Below, in pieces: positions 27,749-33,959 of a DNA stretch of 33,959 nucleotides. Position 1 is the first letter of the stretch, and each line of letters opens with the position of its first letter. Position numbers and translations under genes: made by a program. The notes below the pieces were generated by a model. That model was not told the DNA's origin. It did no database searches and saw nothing but the letters and a program-made list of their open reading frames with translations. The stretch comes from Clostridium sp. (GTDB taxonomy: Bacteria; Bacillota; Clostridia; Clostridiales; Clostridiaceae). Location: positions 1-33,959 of the forward strand of contig JAAZDF010000042.1 of the NCBI GenBank assembly GCA_012512905.1, read 5' to 3'.

Positions 27749-27992
27749 AGTTATCAAAGAAAGTAGTCTTCGAAAACTAATATATATTTAATGGAAGGCT
27801 ATACTTTTTAAAAATCGGTGCAATGCATGAATACCTATAATACTATCTTGTAACAAAATAGCTAATTGTCATTATTCTTTTCATGAGAAATGTTTTTATA
27901 AATAAGTATAAAAAAGTCGCTACTATTTTGTATATTATGAGCTCATATGAAAATTATTTAATTCCACATAATAGTGGTATTTTTTTAAAATA

Positions 27993-28178
27993 TTAATAAA
28001 AAACAGCTATTATAGCTCCGCAGATTAGAAACGAAACTTTTTGAAAGATAATAAAACCTATAACTCCAATGAACCTCCACTACTGAGTACAGTAGCGCAC
28101 TGAAAGGGATACTCTTTTTAAGACGGATAGATATAATAAAACATAATTTCTGTGTAAAGTATTTTGTGAAGAGTACAT
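27993..28178 (-). pseudogene. Possible small-membrane-protein remnant with one in-frame amber
   Basis: Minus-strand frame reads MYSSQNTLHRNYVLLYLSVLKRVSLSVRYCTQ*WRFIGVIGFIIFQKVSFLICGAIIAVFY*; second half strongly hydrophobic. Confidence 0.2.
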
Positions 28179-28209
28179 AATTTTAAATATCTGTAATTAA
28201 ATTCTTCTA

Positions 28210-28240
28210 TTAACATACTATATGAGATATAATATGTTAA
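28210..28240. promoter_or_regulatory. Inverted repeat bracketing the likely -10 box of the MATE gene
   Basis: TTAACATA-N15-TATGTTAA; TATAAT at 28228-28233 lies within it. Confidence 0.45.
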
Positions 28241-28271
28241 TAAAAACAAAGATTAAAGGGGTGGATAAGAT

Positions 28272-29654
28272 TTGGGTGATAGAGCGAAATTGATGGGTGA
28301 AGAAAATATATTGAAATTGTTTGTAAAGTTTTCCTTGCCTGCTATTTTAGGAATGCTTGTCCAGTCTATGTATAATATTGTAGATAGAATTTTTATAGGA
28401 AACATTCCTGAATATGGTGGATATGCTATAAGTGGTGTAGGTGTAGTTCTTCCGATAACATTTATAATAATGGGATTTAGTATGCTCTTTGGTATAGGTG
28501 CAGGAGCAAATATATCAATTAAGTTAGGTGAGGGAAAGGATAAAGATGCTGAAAAACTTTTTGGTGCAGGTCTTTTTATGCTTATTGTCACTGGAGTTTT
28601 TATAACAGTATTTGGACTAATGTTTTTAGAAAAAATTGTTAATTTGTATGGTGCAGATGACAGTATTAGAATTTATGCTAAAAATTACTTAAGAATAATA
28701 TTATATGGAAATGTTTTTAACACAGTTGCTTTTGGGTTAAATAATATAATACGAGCAGAAGGTAATCCTAAAATAGCAATGTATACAATGCTCATTGGTG
28801 CAATTATAAATACAATTCTTGATCCGATTTTAATATTTACATTTAATATGGGAGTATCAGGAGCTGCCCTAGCAACTATAATAGCTCAATTTGCAACTTT
28901 TATATGGACAATAAGTTACTTTATAAATAAAAAAAGTATGCTAGAACTTAAAAGAAAGTATATAAAATTTAATAAGGAGCTAGTATTTAAAATAATGTCT
29001 ATAGGTGCATCTCCTTTTGCAATGCAAGTTGCAGGTAGTGTTATAGGAATTATTATGAACCGTAGTTTGCTTTTTTATGGATCTTCTAAAGCTATAGGAG
29101 CTTATGCGGCAATAAATTCCATTGTAACTTTATTTTTTATGCCAGTTTTTGGTATGAATCAAGGCTTACAACCAATTGTTGGATATAACTATGGTGCAAA
29201 AAATTATGATAGGGCTAGAGAAGCTTTGAAAGTTGCAATAATCGCAGCTACAATGGTAACTGCAACTGGAGGAATATTGATTCAGTTATTTCCAGAAATG
29301 TTTATAAATTTTGTTACAAAAGATGCAGACATTAGGTTAATAGGGGTCCAAGGTATAAAAAGATTTATGCTTTTTATGCCTGTTATAGGATTTCAAATTA
29401 TAAGCAGTACTTTTTTTCAAGCTATTGGAATGGCTAAAAAATCATTTATCCTATCGATGTTAAGACAGGTAATAATACTTATACCACTTCTCTTAATACT
29501 TCCTAATATATATGGACTTATGGGTATATGGACAGCAGCTCCAATATCAGATATGTTAACAACGATTATAACTGGTATATTTTTATATATTCAATTAAAA
29601 GACATGAGGAAGGAAGAAAAATATTTTGAGAGTGCTGAAAAAATAAAAATTTAA
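28272..29654 (+). CDS. MATE-family efflux transporter
   Basis: FVKFSLPAILGMLVQSMYNIVDRIFIG, two-half multi-TM layout, FFMPVFGMNQGLQPIVGYNYGA; TTG start behind aaaggggtgg. Confidence 0.95.
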   Translation: MGDRAKLMGEENILKLFVKFSLPAILGMLVQSMYNIVDRIFIGNIPEYGGYAISGVGVVLPITFIIMGFSMLFGIGAGANISIKLGEGKDKDAEKLFGAGLFMLIVTGVFITVFGLMFLEKIVNLYGADDSIRIYAKNYLRIILYGNVFNTVAFGLNNIIRAEGNPKIAMYTMLIGAIINTILDPILIFTFNMGVSGAALATIIAQFATFIWTISYFINKKSMLELKRKYIKFNKELVFKIMSIGASPFAMQVAGSVIGIIMNRSLLFYGSSKAIGAYAAINSIVTLFFMPVFGMNQGLQPIVGYNYGAKNYDRAREALKVAIIAATMVTATGGILIQLFPEMFINFVTKDADIRLIGVQGIKRFMLFMPVIGFQIISSTFFQAIGMAKKSFILSMLRQVIILIPLLLILPNIYGLMGIWTAAPISDMLTTIITGIFLYIQLKDMRKEEKYFESAEKIKI

Positions 29655-29671
29655 AAAATAATCAATAAAAA

Positions 29672-29713
29672 AACTGAGTATAAGGTTAGTTTCCACCTTG
29701 CACTCAGTTTTTT
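29672..29713. terminator. Bidirectional intrinsic terminator
   Basis: AAACTGAGT...AAGGTTAGTTTCCACCTT...ACTCAGTTTTTTT between convergent genes. Confidence 0.75.
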
Positions 29714-29724
29714 TATTTATATAT

Positions 29725-31596
29725 TTATTCTTCAAATTGAGACTGATATAGATTATAGTAAAATCCTTTTCTATCAATAAGCTCATCATGATTTCCAGTT
29801 TCAACAATATCGCCATCATCTAACACAAGTATTAAATCAGCATTTCTAATTGTTGAAAGTCTATGAGCTATAACGAAACTTGTTCTACCTTCCATTAGTT
29901 CTTCCATACCGTTTTGTATAAGTACCTCTGTTCTAGTATCTACAGAACTTGTAGCCTCATCTAAGATGAGTATATTAGGATCATTTAAGAATACTCTAGC
30001 AATTGTAAGTAACTGTTTTTGTCCTTGACTTATATTGCTTCCTTCTTCATCGATAATAAGATTATAATCCTCAGGAAGTGTTCTTACAAAATGGTCAACA
30101 TAAGATGCTTTTGATGCATTAACTACTTCCTCATCAGTAGCAGATAATTTTCCATATCTAATGTTTTCCATAATTGTTCCATTAAATAGCCATGTATCTT
30201 GAAGAACCATACCAAGGGTGGATCTAAGATCTGATCTTGGTATATCTGTAATATCTGTTCCATCAATCAATATACTACCTTCATTAACTTCATAAAACCT
30301 CATTAGTAGTTTTACTATCGTAGTTTTTCCAGCTCCCGTAGGACCAACAATTGCAACGTTTTGACCTGGATTTACTTTTAGTGAAAAGTTATTTATAACC
30401 ATTTCATCATCATTATATCCAAAGGAAACGTTTTTAAATTCTACTTGTCCTTTTGCATCTGAAAGTGATTTTTCTGTACTTTCTACTGGAATTTCATCTT
30501 CTTCAAGAAACTCAAATATTCTCTCAGAAGCTGCAACAGATGTTTGAAGTACATTTGAAATTTCTGCTATTTCTCCAATGGGTTGATTAAATCTTCTTAT
30601 ATATTGAATAAAAGCTAGAATATCACCAACTCTTATACTACCAATAATAGTAAGATATACTCCAAGAATTGAAGCAACAACATAACCTAGATTACCAATA
30701 AACATCATTATGGGTTGGCTAAGTCCTGCAAAAAATTGAGATTTCCAAGCGGATTCATAAAGGTCTTCATTTATATATTGAAAGTTTTTATTAGCTGCAT
30801 CTTCGGCACTAAAAGCTTTCATAACTATGTGGCCACTAAAAGTTTCCTCCACATAACCGTTTGCTTCACCAAGATATATCTGCTGGTTTCTAAAAAACTT
30901 TTGAGAGACCTTAACTAGGGATAATATAAGCGTTGCACTAATAGGTATTATAAGTATAGATACTAGTGTCATTGTTAAATTAATTGTAAGCATTATTATT
31001 ATAATTCCTATTAGAGTAGTTATTGCTCTTACAATTTGTGACAATGATTGATTAAGTGTTTGTGATACTGTATCAACATCATTAGTCATTCTTGACAGTA
31101 CATCACCATGAGAATGTGTATCAAAATATTTAAGTGGTAGCCTGTTTATTTTTTGTGATATATCTTTTCTTAAATTATAAGATACGTCCTGCGCTACATT
31201 TGCAACAATAAAACTCTGTATAAAAGAGAATACTGCTGATACTAAGTATAATGAAAGTAAAATTAATAAAATTCTAGAAATTCTAGTAAAGTCTATTCCG
31301 GCTGATGTTCCTGTTATTTTGCCTACTAGACCTTCAAATATAAGTGTTGTAACATCTGCAAGAACCTTAGGTCCTGCTATAAAAAATACTGTGCTACCTA
31401 TTGAAAATATTAAAACGATAATAAGTTTAAAGTAGTAAGGTTTTAAAAAAGTCATAAGTTTAATTAAAGAAGCCTTGAAGTCTTTAGGCTTTCTAGCTTT
31501 AGCTCCTTTTAGTTTAGGACCTCTACCCATGTGACCACTTTCAGGAACTTTGTCTGTGTTTTTATTATGAGAAGAATAATTCTTTTTTCTTTCCAT
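29725..31596 (-). CDS. ABC exporter half-transporter (canonical catalytic Glu subunit)
   Basis: VGPTGAGKTT Walker A, ISQGQKQ signature variant, ILILDEATSSVD, IAHRLST H-loop; N-terminal TMD. Confidence 0.95.
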   Translation of the reverse strand: MERKKNYSSHNKNTDKVPESGHMGRGPKLKGAKARKPKDFKASLIKLMTFLKPYYFKLIIVLIFSIGSTVFFIAGPKVLADVTTLIFEGLVGKITGTSAGIDFTRISRILLILLSLYLVSAVFSFIQSFIVANVAQDVSYNLRKDISQKINRLPLKYFDTHSHGDVLSRMTNDVDTVSQTLNQSLSQIVRAITTLIGIIIIMLTINLTMTLVSILIIPISATLILSLVKVSQKFFRNQQIYLGEANGYVEETFSGHIVMKAFSAEDAANKNFQYINEDLYESAWKSQFFAGLSQPIMMFIGNLGYVVASILGVYLTIIGSIRVGDILAFIQYIRRFNQPIGEIAEISNVLQTSVAASERIFEFLEEDEIPVESTEKSLSDAKGQVEFKNVSFGYNDDEMVINNFSLKVNPGQNVAIVGPTGAGKTTIVKLLMRFYEVNEGSILIDGTDITDIPRSDLRSTLGMVLQDTWLFNGTIMENIRYGKLSATDEEVVNASKASYVDHFVRTLPEDYNLIIDEEGSNISQGQKQLLTIARVFLNDPNILILDEATSSVDTRTEVLIQNGMEELMEGRTSFVIAHRLSTIRNADLILVLDDGDIVETGNHDELIDRKGFYYNLYQSQFEE

Positions 31597-33812
31597 TATG
31601 CTATCTCCTCCTCTGAAAGTTGAGATGCGGCTATCTCTTGATAAATTTTATTGTTTTTCAATAAATAATCATGAGTTCCTTCTCCAACAATTCTACCTTC
31701 ATTCATGACAAGAATTTTGTCCGCATCTTTAATTGTAGAAATTCTTTGCGCTACTATAATAACTGTATTATTAACTTCTTTTTTAAGAGCTTTTCTTAGA
31801 TTAGCATCTGTTTTAAAGTCGAGTGCTGAAAAACTATCATCAAAGATTATGACTTCTGATTTGGCTGCAAGAGCTCTTGCAATTGAAAGCCTTTGTCTTT
31901 GGCCACCTGAAACATTTGTTCCACCTTGAGATATAGGATAATCATATTCACCACTAAGATTTGATATAAATTCTTCTGATTGCGATATTTTAGCAACTTT
32001 TTTCATATCTTTATCCGAAAGTTTAGGATTAGAATATTTTATGTTGTTTTCTATAGTTCCTGTGAACAAGACACCTTGCTGAGGAACATAACTTACTCTA
32101 GATCTTAGATCGTCTAGCTTTAATTCTTTTATATTAATCCCATCTAAAAGGATTTCTCCCTCCGTAACATCGTAAAATCTTGGTATTAGATTTACTAGAG
32201 TTGATTTTCCAGATCCCGTAGATCCAATAAATGCTGTAGTTTCTCCGCTGCTTGCTTTAAAATTAATTTCTTCTAATATACATTCAGATGCATCAGGATA
32301 CTTGAAACATACATTTTTAAATTCAATCTCACCATTTATTTTTTCTGGAAGAGTTTTAAAATCAATAGGATCTTTTATTTTTATATCTGATTCGATTACT
32401 TCAGATACTCGGTTTAGAGATACAGTTGCTCTTGGTAAAATAATTGATACCATTGAAAGCATAACAAAGCTCATAATAATTTGAGTAGTATATTGTATAA
32501 ATGCCATCATATCTCCTACTTGCATGTAACCAGCATCAATTTGTTTTGCTCCAACCCATACAACAAGAATTGTTATTCCATTTAAAACTAACATCATTGT
32601 AGGCTGCATAGTAGACATAAGTCTTGAGACAAATAAATTTAGTTTAGTTAATTTCATGTTTGCTGTTTCAAACTTTTCTTCTTCGTATTTCTCGTTGTTA
32701 AAAGCTCTTATAACAAGCATTCCAACTAAAGAGTCTCTAAGAACAAGATTAACCCTATCAACTAACTCTTGAAGTATTTTAAACCTTGGAACAGCAATAC
32801 TAAAGAGCACTATTACAAGTCCTAAAACAAGTAGCAGGCCCAGACCAATAACCCATGCCATGGATATATTTATGCTTAAAGCTTTTATTAGGCCACCTAT
32901 ACCAAGAATTGGAGCATAAAATACCATTCTAAGTAGATTGGATACTAAATTTTGAACTTGCTGAATATCATTTGTACTTCTTGTAATTAACGAAGAAGTT
33001 GAAAAGTCTTTAAATTCACTTAGTGAGAAATCACTAACTTGCCTAAAAAGTTTTGTTCTTAAATCTTTTCCAAGATTTGCAGCAACTCTTGCAGCAAAAA
33101 AACTAACAGATGCTGCAACTATAAGAGTACCTAGAGCTATAAGGACCATTATTATACCTTTTTCCCAAATAAAACTCGTTTGCATCTTGTCAAGATCTGC
33201 TCCAAGCAGTTCATATTCTGAAGTTAACTTAACGATAGCTCCTTGTTTTAATCTTGATTCTGGAAAATTAGATAAAATTTCTTTTAAAGTTCCTGTAAAG
33301 TTCGCTCGCTCATCTTCATCCATATTGTCAATTGATTTAAAAGGATTATCAGGGTCTATATCTAAAGGAAGTGCATTAAATATATCTTTATTTTGTTCTC
33401 CACCACCTGTTTCAATAGCATTAATTAAAAATAAACTTTCTTTCATAAAGTCTAAATTTTCAATATTTGATTTTGAATTATCCTCTAAAGCATATGTATT
33501 AAAATCTTTTGCATTTGGAAAAGTTTTTATAGTTTTTTCGTAATTTTTGTTATCCTCATCTAATAATTTATAATTATTAGAAACTATTTCTGATTCTTCT
33601 TTTGTAAGGAAATAATTTGCATTTTGCAAAGTATCTTCTGTAATTATTTCTGGTACTGCATTTTCTACACCATTTTGTGATATTCCCACGTTTACGATTT
33701 GTGACATGTAATCTGGCAGTGCCAAATTTAAAAGAGCTTGTCCAAAAAGAAGTAAAACAATAACAAGAATAAAAAATGTATAGGGCTTTAAGTACTTAAT
33801 AAAATTTTTCAT
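31596..33812 (-). CDS. ABC exporter half-transporter (degenerate-site subunit) with large extracellular insertion
   Basis: GSTGSGKST, VSGGQRQR, VIIFDDSFSALD (Asp for catalytic Glu), VAQRIST (Gln for H-loop His); about 180 aa soluble insertion between TM1 and TM2. Confidence 0.95.
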   Translation of the reverse strand: MKNFIKYLKPYTFFILVIVLLLFGQALLNLALPDYMSQIVNVGISQNGVENAVPEIITEDTLQNANYFLTKEESEIVSNNYKLLDEDNKNYEKTIKTFPNAKDFNTYALEDNSKSNIENLDFMKESLFLINAIETGGGEQNKDIFNALPLDIDPDNPFKSIDNMDEDERANFTGTLKEILSNFPESRLKQGAIVKLTSEYELLGADLDKMQTSFIWEKGIIMVLIALGTLIVAASVSFFAARVAANLGKDLRTKLFRQVSDFSLSEFKDFSTSSLITRSTNDIQQVQNLVSNLLRMVFYAPILGIGGLIKALSINISMAWVIGLGLLLVLGLVIVLFSIAVPRFKILQELVDRVNLVLRDSLVGMLVIRAFNNEKYEEEKFETANMKLTKLNLFVSRLMSTMQPTMMLVLNGITILVVWVGAKQIDAGYMQVGDMMAFIQYTTQIIMSFVMLSMVSIILPRATVSLNRVSEVIESDIKIKDPIDFKTLPEKINGEIEFKNVCFKYPDASECILEEINFKASSGETTAFIGSTGSGKSTLVNLIPRFYDVTEGEILLDGINIKELKLDDLRSRVSYVPQQGVLFTGTIENNIKYSNPKLSDKDMKKVAKISQSEEFISNLSGEYDYPISQGGTNVSGGQRQRLSIARALAAKSEVIIFDDSFSALDFKTDANLRKALKKEVNNTVIIVAQRISTIKDADKILVMNEGRIVGEGTHDYLLKNNKIYQEIAASQLSEEEIA

Positions 33813-33883
33813 ATATTCTATCCCTCCACACTATATAGTTGTAAATTCATAATTAATATTATATTTTGATTTCTAATATAAGT

Positions 33884-33909
33884 AAACAGCTTATAAGCGA
33901 TAGCTGTTT
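33884..33909. promoter_or_regulatory. Inverted repeat upstream of the ABC exporter operon
   Basis: AAACAGCT-TATAAGCGAT-AGCTGTTT, 8-bp arms. Confidence 0.4.
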
Positions 33910-33959
33910 TTGCATATAACTTTATACTATCATATAATTACATTGAAAATATTAATGAG

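Noticed and set aside
28253-28591. 112-aa minus-strand ORF overlapping the MATE gene
   Set aside because: Pro/Ser/Ile-rich antisense shadow ORF of a confidently identified transporter.
33187-33543. 118-aa plus-strand ORF inside the ABC exporter gene
   Set aside because: Reverse-frame shadow of the coding strand; Ser/Lys-rich antisense composition, no RBS support.

Overview
Low-GC Firmicutes chromosome, probably an anaerobic Clostridia/Tissierellia relative (inferred from codon usage and gene families). Most of the window is dense housekeeping and metabolic DNA: a DEAD-box helicase, DhaK/DhaL, MgsA, MurI, a cyclophilin, PepF, L25, RapZ, IleRS behind an Ile T-box, a CcpA-like LacI regulator, PgpA, a MATE exporter and a heterodimeric ABC exporter. 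There is no CRISPR array, prophage or obvious multi-gene defence island. The less ordinary content is: (1) an ArsC/LMW-phosphatase-like protein whose P-loop nucleophile Cys is Ser, behind a CsoR/CstR-like palindrome; (2) a TudS-like putative desulfidase in which all three expected Fe-S Cys positions appear substituted; (3) an apparently orphan small RNA of about 125 nt on the minus strand (9871-9995), with a near-consensus promoter, tandem hairpins and an intrinsic terminator; (4) a barnase/barstar toxin-immunity pair just upstream of ileS; (5) a standalone ATP-cone protein in an unusual rapZ / radical SAM / comB-like cluster; (6) several candidate operators. All family calls come from motif recognition by eye; no database search was run.
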